DNA of 56,820 bases from Ruminococcus sp. (GCA_017516465.1 JAFXCR010000006.1:1-56820); one strand, 5' to 3'. Shown: positions 8,416-17,004, numbered from the stretch's first letter. Notes: generated from the letters alone by a model not told the origin. Program-made: numbers and translations.

Positions 8416-8444
8416 TGTTACCTGCTGGTGATATTCTGCGTCTA
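8416..8444 (+). promoter_or_regulatory. Putative ECF-type promoter upstream of the sigma factor
   Basis: TGTTAC (8416-8421), 17 bases, then CGTCTA (8439-8444). The pattern resembles TGAAAC-N16/17-CGTC promoters used by ECF sigma factors, and no good sigma-A promoter is visible here. It could mark autoregulation by the downstream gene. Confidence 0.4.
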
Positions 8445-8467
8445 TAAGAGTGAAAGGAGTTGATGAC

Positions 8468-9025
8468 ATGGACGACGCCGCTATAATTTCGCTATATTTC
8501 GAGCGTTCGCAGTCAGCGATAAAAGAATCCCGCAGCAAATACGGTTTCTATTGCCGCACTATTTCCATGAACATCCTGCACTGTCGTGAGGACGCAGATG
8601 AATGTCTCAATGACACATGGATGAAAGCCTGGGACATCATACCGCCGCAGAAGCCTTGTTGTCTTTCGGCATTTTTCGGAAAAATTGTCAGAAATATCTC
8701 CCTCAGTATGTGGCGGAAAAAACATTCTCAGAAAAGAAAAAACAACGAAACTTCGCTCTGTCTCGATGAACTTTCTGAGTGCATTCCGGAACAGAATTCA
8801 GGCTCTGTTGCTGAGGATTTGGAACTTAAAGACGCTCTTGACCGCTTTCTTGAAGCTCTTGAACAAAACGCAAGAATCATTTTCATGAAGCGGTATTGGT
8901 ACATCATACCTGTGAAAAAAATCGCAGAGGAGCTTTCAATGAACGAGGGTGCAGTCAAAATGTCACTGCTCCGGACACGAAAGAAGCTCCGGCAGTTTCT
9001 TGATGAGGAGGGCATCTATCTATGA
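8468..9025 (+). CDS. ECF-type RNA polymerase sigma factor
   Basis: A 185-residue sigma-70 family protein with only regions 2 and 4. Region 2 is about residues 22-88 (DADECLNDTWMKAWD). Region 4 is about 115-180, with the helix-turn-helix PVKKIAEELSMNEGAVKMSLLRTRKKL. The ATG at 8468 is preferred because AAAGGAG lies 9 bases before it; the in-frame GTG at 8450 would swallow that site. The downstream membrane protein overlaps by four bases (ATGA), the usual arrangement for a sigma and its anti-sigma factor. Confidence 0.9.
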   Translation: MDDAAIISLYFERSQSAIKESRSKYGFYCRTISMNILHCREDADECLNDTWMKAWDIIPPQKPCCLSAFFGKIVRNISLSMWRKKHSQKRKNNETSLCLDELSECIPEQNSGSVAEDLELKDALDRFLEALEQNARIIFMKRYWYIIPVKKIAEELSMNEGAVKMSLLRTRKKLRQFLDEEGIYL

Positions 9026-10242
9026 AAAAGAACGAAAGACTTTTGCAGCAGCTCGGCGATGTGAATGACAAATTCATTGCCGAAGCAAATCCAAAGCCCC
9101 CAAAAAACCGCATTAAATGGGCACTTATCGGAGCTATGGGTACTGCCGCAGCCGGCATTATCATATGGCAGGGAGTAAAAAATATCCCCGACAAAAAGTC
9201 GGAAAAATCAGTCTCTGAAACTAAAAAATACGGCGAAATTATTGAGTTTCCTGAAAATACCGGAGAGCTTGAAATTATCCGCACGACTGATCCAGGAGGC
9301 GGCGGAATGGGCTTTGAAGGTTTTATGGCTTATGATGTTTCCACGCTTCTTGACGGAAATCCAAGCCGTGAAAACTGCGAATTTACGGAGCTTCCGGTCT
9401 TTATAGAACCCAGCAATGAAATTTATAGCCATGGAAATCTTCCCGTTTATACCATGGATGAAATGGAAGAAAGACTGAAAGATGTTGCCGGTCTGCTTAC
9501 TGACGAGGAATTTACGCCTGTCGACAGGCATCCCAACGGCGACTATTATAAGGCAAAAGCAGGAAATATCAAGCTTTCAATGTACTCGTATTCAAGCAGA
9601 ATATATATTGAATTTGAAAATTCTGTCGATCTTCCTCCGGAATATGACATTTGTAATACGACGGACAAAGATCATGCGGAAAGATCGCTGGAATATCTGG
9701 GCGAAAAATACAGGGATGTCATACGGATGGATAACCCCACGCCCACAGTTTTTACTGATTTTGATATCTACAATGAACCGCTTACAACGTTTGCTCTTTA
9801 TGACAATTCAGAAGATCCGCTGACGGCGCTAATTAACTACAATTTGCGCAAGGTTTACTTCTATGGCGGCAGAAAGCTTAGCACAATTTCTATATACAAC
9901 AATTATGATTACAAGGAATTCGCAGGAATGTACCCTGTTATCAGCTATGACGAGGCATATGAAAAACTTATCAGCGGAGATTACTACACTACTGTATGGG
10001 ACGAGCATTATCTCCCCGACGGAATAAATACAGATGAGATATTCTTTACCGGAATCAGCTACAACCGCACTAATGACTATAAATATACACTGCCGTATTA
10101 TCGTTTTCTTATTGAGCTTCATCCCGAAAGAACAGGCGATATGAAACTTGCTGACGGTATGAGGGAATTCGGTGCATATTATGTTCCGGCGGTTTCTCCG
10201 GATTATCTTGTAATTGAAAACATGGATGTTGCTTTCAACTGA
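9022..10242 (+). CDS. Putative anti-sigma factor / membrane sensor
   Basis: A 406-residue protein with a cytosolic N-terminus of about 31 residues, one transmembrane helix at about 32-52 (IKWALIGAMGTAAAGIIIW), and a ~350-residue extracellular domain rich in Tyr, Asp and Pro. No zinc-binding HxxxCxxC motif is seen. Translational coupling to the ECF sigma gene suggests it holds the sigma factor inactive and senses an external signal. No family was recognised for the outer domain; the role comes from context only. Confidence 0.65.
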   Translation: MKKNERLLQQLGDVNDKFIAEANPKPPKNRIKWALIGAMGTAAAGIIIWQGVKNIPDKKSEKSVSETKKYGEIIEFPENTGELEIIRTTDPGGGGMGFEGFMAYDVSTLLDGNPSRENCEFTELPVFIEPSNEIYSHGNLPVYTMDEMEERLKDVAGLLTDEEFTPVDRHPNGDYYKAKAGNIKLSMYSYSSRIYIEFENSVDLPPEYDICNTTDKDHAERSLEYLGEKYRDVIRMDNPTPTVFTDFDIYNEPLTTFALYDNSEDPLTALINYNLRKVYFYGGRKLSTISIYNNYDYKEFAGMYPVISYDEAYEKLISGDYYTTVWDEHYLPDGINTDEIFFTGISYNRTNDYKYTLPYYRFLIELHPERTGDMKLADGMREFGAYYVPAVSPDYLVIENMDVAFN

Positions 10243-10286
10243 GCACTCCTCCGGAATTTCAGACGACTTCTATTCAATACAATATT

Positions 10287-10313
10287 AAAAGGGACGTATG
10301 AAACGTCCCTTTT
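10287..10313. terminator. Bidirectional terminator
   Basis: AAAAGGGACGT (10287-10297) pairs with ACGTCCCTTTT (10303-10313) around a 5-base loop, serving the membrane-sensor gene on the plus strand and the XRE gene on the minus strand. Confidence 0.85.
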
Positions 10314-10315
10314 TC

Positions 10316-10522
10316 TTATCGGTAAAATACCGGATTATCCGTGCGTTCAAGCAGATAGTCAATTGACACATTAAAATAGTCTGCCAGAGCAATAAGAGTC
10401 TGATAATCGGCTTCACGCTCACCGCTTTCATATCGGCTGATAGAATTCTGATTTAGATTTAATTCAATAGCAAGCCTTTGCTGAGTAATATTTCTTGATT
10501 TTCGTAATTCCTTCAATCTCAT
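10316..10522 (-). CDS. XRE-family transcriptional regulator (68 aa)
   Basis: A 68-residue protein that is essentially one Cro/C1-type helix-turn-helix: LRKSRNITQQRLAIELNLNQNSISRYESG, followed by the typical ADYFNVSIDYLLERTD helix. This family binds inverted repeats and commonly represses its own promoter. It is divergent from the small membrane protein at 10618, and the space between holds a perfect 9-bp inverted repeat inside a consensus promoter, so autoregulation and control of the neighbour are likely. Confidence 0.92.
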   Translation of the reverse strand: MRLKELRKSRNITQQRLAIELNLNQNSISRYESGEREADYQTLIALADYFNVSIDYLLERTDNPVFYR

Positions 10523-10543
10523 AAAAAAACCTTTTAATTGTTC

Positions 10544-10572
10544 TTGACATTATTATACCATTATGGTATAAT
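10544..10572 (+). promoter_or_regulatory. Consensus promoter of the 129-aa membrane protein
   Basis: TTGACA (10544-10549), 17 bases, TATAAT (10567-10572): a perfect 12/12 housekeeping promoter. The spacer and -10 are covered by the inverted repeat at 10551-10573, so repression by steric block is expected. Confidence 0.85.
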
Positions 10573-10573
10573 A
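10551..10573. promoter_or_regulatory. Operator-like inverted repeat
   Basis: TATTATACC (10551-10559) and GGTATAATA (10565-10573) are perfect inverted copies with a 5-base spacer. A further half-site, GGTATA, lies at 10589-10594 near the expected transcription start. The location between two divergent genes, one encoding an XRE protein, makes this the likely binding site. Confidence 0.75.
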
Positions 10574-10617
10574 AAATTATCCCGAATCGGTATATTTTAT
10601 GCAAAAGGAGGTGGATT

Positions 10618-11007
10618 ATGAAAACAACAAAATTAGTGCTTGGTATTCTTACAATAATTATATCTTGTTTCGTTCTTTTTCAATCTTGTGCAGCCGGAGT
10701 TGCTAATACATTAGAAGAAAACGGCGAATCAAGCGGTTCAGGCGGTGCATTCGTTGCTTTTCTCATGCTCGCCGGCGCCATAACTATGATATCCGGTCGC
10801 AAAAACACTGGAAAAGGACCATCAATCGCCGGAGTAGTTATTTTTTTAATAGCCGCATTGATTGCCTTTACCTCTGCCGGTTCTGTATTCAAAGACCTGA
10901 TCGTTTGGGGCGTATTATGTCTGATTCTTGCAGCTATCAACCTCATTGCTGCTAAGCGTTCAAAGAAAAGCGACAACGATACCAACGAAAAAAATGACGA
11001 GAAATAA
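10618..11007 (+). CDS. Small four-helix membrane protein
   Basis: A 129-residue protein with four hydrophobic segments (about 5-27, 44-61, 69-88 and 93-112) and a charged, Lys/Asp/Glu-rich tail (KRSKKSDNDTNEK). The ATG follows an ideal AAGGAGGTGG. It has a perfect sigma-A promoter overlapped by a probable XRE operator, so it should be strongly expressed when derepressed. No family was recognised. Confidence 0.8.
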   Translation: MKTTKLVLGILTIIISCFVLFQSCAAGVANTLEENGESSGSGGAFVAFLMLAGAITMISGRKNTGKGPSIAGVVIFLIAALIAFTSAGSVFKDLIVWGVLCLILAAINLIAAKRSKKSDNDTNEKNDEK

Positions 11008-11010
11008 AGA

Positions 11011-11045
11011 AATCCCATATCTCACACAATGCGAGATATGGGATT
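11011..11045. terminator. Bidirectional terminator
   Basis: A perfect 13-bp stem (AATCCCATATCTC / GAGATATGGGATT) with a 9-base loop, followed by TTTTCTT on the plus strand. It separates the membrane protein from the convergent TIR-SPFH operon. Confidence 0.9.
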
Positions 11046-11059
11046 TTCTTGGTTTACTA

Positions 11060-11758
11060 TTACTTTGAAGCCTTACAAGCTGTATTTCTGTCATCGAGTG
11101 CAATATTCACTGACTTGCAAAGTTCCTTTACTCCGGAATACTGTGCGGAGCAAACAGCTGATTCAAGCTGTCCGAACAGTGTTGAGAGCTTATACTCTGC
11201 ATCAGCAATTGCCGGACTGCTTACAGGATCACTGTATGTAATCTTTTCTGCAAGCTTTTTAAGCTCTGACTGAAGTGCAGGATCAGTTGTCTTGTTTGTA
11301 AGATTATTTGCTCTGAGTGCAAGCGACTTCATAAGTCCTGTATTCATAGCAGTTGTTGTTTCAAGGTTTGTGATAGCAGTTCTTGCCATGTTTGCAGACA
11401 TTCCGAAAAGCATTGCGATTCCGAAAACTGCTATGCAGATGAGACATGCAAGCCATACAGGAACATTTCCGCCGTCACCGAGAATAATGAGAACTGCACT
11501 GATTATCGTCTGCACTACAAGGTAGGAAATACCTATCTTGAACAGAGGATATCCGAGAACCTTGCTTTTAAGGTCAGTTCCGACAGGATATGCAAGTTTG
11601 AATACTGGAATCTGAACTGCAATTGCTAAAAGCTCTGCGATATAGCCAATCCAGAATGTGGGTTCGGATTTATCAAAGGGTGCCAGAAAAACTACAGCCG
11701 AGAAAATCGCAGCCACTATAAGCAGAACGACTACAACTTGTGATCTAATATTTTTCAT
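11060..11758 (-). CDS. Four-helix membrane protein, last gene of the TIR-SPFH operon
   Basis: A 232-residue protein with four predicted transmembrane helices (about 7-26, 35-57, 70-92 and 100-120) and a cytosolic C-terminal helical domain of about 110 residues (RAMTAI-like amphipathic start, then SELKKLAEKITYSDP and GVKELCKSVNIAL). No family was recognised. It lies 17 bases after the SPFH-zinc-ribbon gene in the same orientation. The likely job is to act as the membrane platform for that SPFH scaffold, an inference from position alone. Confidence 0.7.
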   Translation of the reverse strand: MKNIRSQVVVVLLIVAAIFSAVVFLAPFDKSEPTFWIGYIAELLAIAVQIPVFKLAYPVGTDLKSKVLGYPLFKIGISYLVVQTIISAVLIILGDGGNVPVWLACLICIAVFGIAMLFGMSANMARTAITNLETTTAMNTGLMKSLALRANNLTNKTTDPALQSELKKLAEKITYSDPVSSPAIADAEYKLSTLFGQLESAVCSAQYSGVKELCKSVNIALDDRNTACKASK

Positions 11759-11775
11759 AATTATTCTCCCTTCCC

Positions 11776-13170
11776 TTACTTACCGGATTCCGGTTTTGCC
11801 TTTCCACAGCCACCGCAGAACTTAGTTGTGTTTTCAGTTCCGCATTCAGTGCATTTCCATGATTCACTGTCTGCCGGCTTAGGCTTTCCGCAGTTTCCGC
11901 AGAATTTTGTTGTATTGCTTGTTCCGCAGCCGCATACCCATGAATCAGGGCTTACGGCCTGTGGCTTGGGCTTTCCGCAGCCGCCGCAGAATTTTGTTGT
12001 GTTGGTTGTTCCGCATGAGCACATCCATGAATCTGCCTGTGCCGGATTTATAGATTCTGAAATTGCTCCTGTCATCGGATTCATAACGTTCTTTGTCATG
12101 TCAACAACGCCGCTCATTGCGCCGAGTGCAATTCCAAGACCAGCGATATCGCCTACTGCGCTTCCGCCGGCACTTCCGCCCATATTCTTGGCAGCTTCAA
12201 CACCGATCTCACGAGCTGTCTGTTCACGGTATGTGAAGCCCTTCATTCTCATTTCTTCAGCCTCAGCAGCAGCCTTCAGACGAAGTGCCTGTGCCTCACC
12301 CTGAGCAGAAATAACCTTGAGCTGAGCTTCTGTTTCAGCCTCAACAGCCATACGCTCTCTTGCCTTTTCAGCCTCAGCCTTGAGGATTTCCTCCTGACGG
12401 ATCTTCAGGAACATATCAGCGTGCTGCTGTTTAAGACGTCTGTAATTCGGATCATCATCAGGAGTCATAACTGTCTCAACGTAGAATTCCGGCATTATAA
12501 GACCGTAATCATCGAGCGTATCGTTGATGTTTACACGGAGACTGTCTGAGATTTCCTCAAGATGCTCGTCAATTTCAAGGATATTGATATCGCAGCTCTT
12601 GATGATCTTGGCAAGACTGCTCTTAACCTTTGTGATTATCATTGCCTTGAACTTTGATACTGCGGGACCATATTCACTTGTATTGGACGACATATCTCTG
12701 TAAGACATTCCGTCAGCAGTACCAACAAGCTTAATGAGAAGCTTTCTGGCATCATTTACAAGCAAACTGAACTGACCGCAAGCTCCGATTTCGATGGGAA
12801 GTCCTGATTCCGGCTCAATGAAGCGTACCTTTGAGTCTGTACCCCATTTTATTCCCATCTGGACTGCCTTGTTTACAAAATAAACTTCAGCGTGGAATAT
12901 AGTTTCAGCATTTGTAGGAAGCTGGAACGCTTTGTTAAAGAACGGAAGATTCTGTGTTTCAAGTGTATGTCTTCCGGCACCGAAAAGGTCAAGAGCCATA
13001 CCGTCACGGAAGAATACAGCCTCCTGTGCTTCGTGAACGATAAGCTGAGTTCCGAGATTGAAGTTCTCGATTTTATGCTTGTGAACAAGATCCTGAGATG
13101 TACCGTCATACATTATGACGCTTGCAACACCATTATCAGGGAGCTTGGGTTCGTCTTTTTTACCAAACAT
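11776..13170 (-). CDS. SPFH (YdjI/virion-core-like) protein with three zinc ribbons
   Basis: A 464-residue protein. The SPFH domain spans about 20-280 and includes AVFFRDGMALDLFGAGRHTLET, typical of the YdjI/'virion core protein' branch rather than slipins. A coiled coil follows at about 255-320 (EKARERMAVEAETEAQ), then a Gly/Ala-rich hydrophobic stretch, and finally three near-identical zinc ribbons starting near 391, 419 and 443, each CxC(x)G...KFCGxCGKPKP. There is no transmembrane helix, so it probably sits on the inner membrane face. In Bacillus subtilis the SPFH protein YdjI works with zinc-ribbon membrane partners in PspA membrane-stress recruitment. Here it is preceded by two zinc-ribbon/TIR membrane proteins and followed by a four-helix protein. 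Confidence 0.88.
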   Translation of the reverse strand: MFGKKDEPKLPDNGVASVIMYDGTSQDLVHKHKIENFNLGTQLIVHEAQEAVFFRDGMALDLFGAGRHTLETQNLPFFNKAFQLPTNAETIFHAEVYFVNKAVQMGIKWGTDSKVRFIEPESGLPIEIGACGQFSLLVNDARKLLIKLVGTADGMSYRDMSSNTSEYGPAVSKFKAMIITKVKSSLAKIIKSCDINILEIDEHLEEISDSLRVNINDTLDDYGLIMPEFYVETVMTPDDDPNYRRLKQQHADMFLKIRQEEILKAEAEKARERMAVEAETEAQLKVISAQGEAQALRLKAAAEAEEMRMKGFTYREQTAREIGVEAAKNMGGSAGGSAVGDIAGLGIALGAMSGVVDMTKNVMNPMTGAISESINPAQADSWMCSCGTTNTTKFCGGCGKPKPQAVSPDSWVCGCGTSNTTKFCGNCGKPKPADSESWKCTECGTENTTKFCGGCGKAKPESGK

Positions 13171-13194
13171 TATTATTTTCCTCCTTTAATGTAA

Positions 13195-15312
13195 TTACTT
13201 TTTTATTTTGCGATAGTAAAGCTTTCCGGAAACAACTGCAAGAAATACCGCTGCACAATGAAGTGCAAGTACAACAGCTGCATATATTATCGATTCTGTG
13301 GTATTATATACCAGATACGTTGTCATGATCGTTACAACGGCAATTGCAAGTTTCTGCATCTGCCATCTGCTTATTTTTACCGTTCCTTTTGCCGCCCACT
13401 CTATCATTATAAGCGACGCCACGAGTATACAGGAAAATATCACTATCATCGGTCGTTCAGAACCAAAAAGTACAAAATTATACTTTATTGCGCTGTCTGC
13501 GTTCTTGAATGTCAATGCCGCCGAAACTGCCGCTATCAGTGAGAAGAAAATCACCATGCTGGTTTTCTTCTTTTCACGCATCTGATTTTCAGCTGCTCTT
13601 ACAAGAAGTTCCTTTTCCATGAGTACAGCTTCATTTCTGCGCCGTTCTTCTTCAAGATGTTCCTGTTCGTATTCCGATGTTTCATCGAACTTCATAGCAC
13701 ATGTGAATGCATGACGTCCGGAATCCTTATAGCCGTTTATTTCCTCAAAAAGCTTCTGAACGTATGAGAAATCATCCGCACTGTGTGCGTGCCTCAGCAG
13801 TTCGTATGCTTTCTGGTATTTTTCCTCCAGCTTTTCATTGCATATGGCTATCAGATCTGCACTTCTCGGGTCAGCTCCGGCTTCTTCAAGAATCTTTTTG
13901 GCTTTGATATAATCTCTGCCGTCAGTAGAATTCTCAACCAGTGCCTTTGCTTCAAGATAATCATTCTCGCCTATCTCACGAAGCTGTCTTTCAGCCCGAT
14001 TTTTTCCTTCTGCCGCACCACTGTACGCACCAAGCGTTTCAAAGATGCTTATCGCTTTGACAAGATTGCTTTGTGAAGCATTTCCTTCCGTAAGAGATAC
14101 GGCATAGAGATAGCGTGAATTCATTTCGTATGTACAAAGACGTTTTTTCAGAGCGTCGTCAGCAAATCTGTATGCCTTTTCGTAATTATCATTTCTGCCT
14201 ATTGGTCTGCGGACATTCATAAGCTGATTCTCATCAGTAAGTTTCAGCTCTGCAAGAAGCTTTCCAAGATATGCTTCTGCGTTTTTCGGATCGGCATCAA
14301 GTGCCTTTTCGCAGTATTTCTCTGCCTGATCGAAAATTCCATCCTCCAGAAAGATCTTTGCTCTTTCGACGAGTGACTCTGCACTGAAAACAGTTCCTCC
14401 GGCAGCAGCCATCATATCACTTCCGAGAATTTTCTCAATTCCCCTGATAAGATCCTGTATATATCCGACTTTTGACACATCCTGTGACTGGAGTGCCTGA
14501 AGTTCCTGTGGAAGATCATATGGACTCATATCACGGTAGCACGGTATGATATCCTTATCATCGCTCTTTTCCGCAAGAGCAAGATATCTTCCCCATTCAT
14601 TTTTCACCCATACTGAATTGAAGTTCTCTGGCTTTGTGCCGACTACAAGCATTATCTTTGCACTGTTGAGTGCTGAGAATATATATGGTTCGTATTCCTT
14701 TCCGAGCTTATCCTCAAGAGTTATTCTCGAAAAGAATACCCTGTAACCCTTATCAGCAAGAGCTTCGTAAATATCCTGTGCGATAACACTGTCCGTAGTA
14801 CGGTTTCCAACGCTGTCAGTTTCCTTGTAACAGATGAAGATATCAAATGGTTCTTCTTTTCTCGATATATCAAGAAGTTTCTGCTGAACTGCATTTATAT
14901 ATGCCGCTTCTTCACGATAGACTGATTCCGCCGCACCATCGGCATAGCGTACAGCCATTGCAAAATCCGGATCCTCCAGAATTGAACGATACTGCGTTCT
15001 GTGACAGGTCGCAATTCTTTTTCCGGTTCTCGGATCCTTTACATATTCTATACCATAACGGCATAGACAAATTCCCCAATGTGCTTCGGCTTCTTCCGGA
15101 TATTCGGTAATGATATTTTCATATACCATCGCCGCACTGTCGAAATCATTTTTCAGCCGAAAGCTGTTTGCTCTGTCAAAGAGCTGTCTCAGCTTTTCGT
15201 TGTCAGTCTGCGGAAGCGTCTGTACTGTTCCGCAGTAACCGCACCGGCAGACTGTTTCCGACTGTGCCGGTTCAAGCGAGCCGCCGCACATTTTACATTT
15301 ATATACTGCCAT
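13195..15312 (-). CDS. Zinc ribbon-TIR-TPR membrane protein
   Basis: A 705-residue protein. Residues 1-30 are a zinc ribbon (CKMCGG...CRCGYCG). A helical TPR-like part covers about 45-150. A TIR domain covers about 155-290, starting FDIFICYKETD. The candidate catalytic Glu of NAD-cleaving TIR domains is E239 in SVWVKNEWGRYL. TPR-like repeats follow (DGIFDQAEKYCEKALDADPKNAEAYLG near 325), then more helices and four transmembrane segments in the last ~115 residues. The ATG at 15312 (MAVYKCKMCGG) is preferred over the upstream GTG because AGGGGG sits 5 bases before it and the paralogue starts the same way. The stop of the paralogue lies only 9 bases upstream. Confidence 0.88.
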   Translation of the reverse strand: MAVYKCKMCGGSLEPAQSETVCRCGYCGTVQTLPQTDNEKLRQLFDRANSFRLKNDFDSAAMVYENIITEYPEEAEAHWGICLCRYGIEYVKDPRTGKRIATCHRTQYRSILEDPDFAMAVRYADGAAESVYREEAAYINAVQQKLLDISRKEEPFDIFICYKETDSVGNRTTDSVIAQDIYEALADKGYRVFFSRITLEDKLGKEYEPYIFSALNSAKIMLVVGTKPENFNSVWVKNEWGRYLALAEKSDDKDIIPCYRDMSPYDLPQELQALQSQDVSKVGYIQDLIRGIEKILGSDMMAAAGGTVFSAESLVERAKIFLEDGIFDQAEKYCEKALDADPKNAEAYLGKLLAELKLTDENQLMNVRRPIGRNDNYEKAYRFADDALKKRLCTYEMNSRYLYAVSLTEGNASQSNLVKAISIFETLGAYSGAAEGKNRAERQLREIGENDYLEAKALVENSTDGRDYIKAKKILEEAGADPRSADLIAICNEKLEEKYQKAYELLRHAHSADDFSYVQKLFEEINGYKDSGRHAFTCAMKFDETSEYEQEHLEEERRRNEAVLMEKELLVRAAENQMREKKKTSMVIFFSLIAAVSAALTFKNADSAIKYNFVLFGSERPMIVIFSCILVASLIMIEWAAKGTVKISRWQMQKLAIAVVTIMTTYLVYNTTESIIYAAVVLALHCAAVFLAVVSGKLYYRKIKK

Positions 15313-15321
15313 ATGCACCCC

Positions 15322-16896
15322 CTATTTTTTTATCCCCATAATAATAATAATAGCTACAACAAAAACAATAAAGAACACAGGTAAAATTCCGGAAACATTT
15401 CCGAAAACGGATAAAACGCCTATAAAGAAAGGCAAAAAGAAGAATAACATGAAGAATATAAAAAATATAAGCATAACCTTCTTCTTCGCATTACTATGTT
15501 TCTCTATACTCTCATCGAAATGAAACCTTATAATTCTTTCGCTTGCCATTCTGACTGATTCTTTTTCTTTTACTGCATTCCTTATCAAAGAAACTATCCC
15601 TTCATACGCATGAACGTATTCCTCATGCTCTGCTCCTCTTGAAAATGCCATCGCATTTTTTATAGAATGCTTAAGAACATACTGTACTCTTTTCCGGTAT
15701 AACTGATCATCGCTGACATCATATCCATAACCCTTTATGTAGTAATCAGCAAGTACACTGACCTTCTGCGGAGAATAAAGCTCCTGAAGATCATGACAGT
15801 AATGCTCTGCAAGGAATTTATAATAATATGCCTTGGGATAATCGGGATCCCTGTCAAGAAGTCTGTCGCAATATTCCTCAACGCCTTCAAAGTCGCTGGC
15901 ATTGAAAAGAATAGATATTCTCTGGAGCATTTTACGCTCATCTATCGTTGAATCATTGCTGTCATGAGATTTTGAAGCCTGTGCGTATGAAGCCTCTGCA
16001 CTATTTCCGACAACCTTTCTCACGCCACGGATAACATCATTGATAAAGCCTATTTTCGACATATCCTGTGCCTGAAAGTGAGCAAACTCCTCAGGAAGAT
16101 CGTAAGGATCCATATCCTTGTAGCATGGAATTAGCAGTCTGTTTTTATCATTCTGTGCGAATTTAAGAAAACGGCTCCACTCATTTTTAAGCCATACAGA
16201 CTGAAAATATTCAGGCTTTGTACCAACAACAAGCATTACCCGTGCACTTGAAAGAGCAGAGTATATATAGGGTTCGTACTCCTGTCCAAGCTTATCCTCA
16301 AGTGTTATAGCTGCAAAAAACGCCTTTATTCCTGCCTGTTCAAGCTGATGATAAATATCGTTTGCTATAACACTGTCAGGAGTTCTTCTTCCATTTTCAT
16401 CGGTCTGCTTATAGCAGATAAAAACATCAAAGCCTTTTTCATTGCGTACAATATCAAGGATTTTCCGCTGTATCCGGTCTATCTCCTCTGCCTCACTGAT
16501 GTACAGATTCCTTCTTGCCTGTTCAGCATAGCTTATAGCCGATTTATAGTCGATATCAGCAAGTACTGATTCCATCTGTGTCCGATGACAGGTAGGAAGC
16601 TTCTTTCCCGTTGCCGGATCTGTAACATATTCTATACCATATTTACAGAGAACGAGTCCCCAGTATGCCTCGGAATCATCAGGATTGTCCTGAACGATTC
16701 TTTCATATATTTCCTGTGCCTTATCGAAGTCGCGATTAATTCTCAGATTATTTGCACGGTTGAAAAGATTAGTATTTATTTCATCGCGGGTTTTGGTTAT
16801 TGTCTGTGCAGTACCGCAGTACTCGCATATACAGACGTTCACGTTATCGGAAGCGTTAAGAGTTCCACCGCACATTTTACATTTTAATACTGCCAT
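15322..16896 (-). CDS. Zinc ribbon-TIR-TPR membrane protein (paralogue, operon leader)
   Basis: A 524-residue paralogue of the next gene. It has the same order: zinc ribbon at 6-28 (CKMCGG...CEYCG), helical TPR-like region, TIR domain at about 155-290 (GFDVFICYKQTD), with E239 in SVWLKNEWSRFL at the identical position. One TPR-like unit near 345 follows, then two C-terminal transmembrane helices (about 475-520). The first ~300 residues are closely similar to the paralogue; the C-terminal parts differ in length and in number of membrane spans. The ATG at 16896 has GAGGG before it; an in-frame ATG 18 bases upstream has no ribosome site. A good promoter lies upstream at 16936-16964. Confidence 0.88.
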   Translation of the reverse strand: MAVLKCKMCGGTLNASDNVNVCICEYCGTAQTITKTRDEINTNLFNRANNLRINRDFDKAQEIYERIVQDNPDDSEAYWGLVLCKYGIEYVTDPATGKKLPTCHRTQMESVLADIDYKSAISYAEQARRNLYISEAEEIDRIQRKILDIVRNEKGFDVFICYKQTDENGRRTPDSVIANDIYHQLEQAGIKAFFAAITLEDKLGQEYEPYIYSALSSARVMLVVGTKPEYFQSVWLKNEWSRFLKFAQNDKNRLLIPCYKDMDPYDLPEEFAHFQAQDMSKIGFINDVIRGVRKVVGNSAEASYAQASKSHDSNDSTIDERKMLQRISILFNASDFEGVEEYCDRLLDRDPDYPKAYYYKFLAEHYCHDLQELYSPQKVSVLADYYIKGYGYDVSDDQLYRKRVQYVLKHSIKNAMAFSRGAEHEEYVHAYEGIVSLIRNAVKEKESVRMASERIIRFHFDESIEKHSNAKKKVMLIFFIFFMLFFFLPFFIGVLSVFGNVSGILPVFFIVFVVAIIIIMGIKK

Positions 16897-16935
16897 TTCA
16901 GCCCTCTTTTCCATACAAATTGTACATTTTCAACT

Positions 16936-16964
16936 ATTATACCACAACATTTTACAAATTACAA
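16936..16964 (-). promoter_or_regulatory. Promoter of the TIR-SPFH operon
   Basis: On the minus strand TTGTAA (16959-16964), 17 bases, TATAAT (16936-16941), about 40 bases before the first TIR gene. No other strong promoter was seen inside the operon, whose gene gaps are 9, 24 and 17 bases. Confidence 0.7.
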
Positions 16965-17004
16965 CCTTTTTTAATAATATTATTTAAATTGTCATCGTTT
17001 TGTC

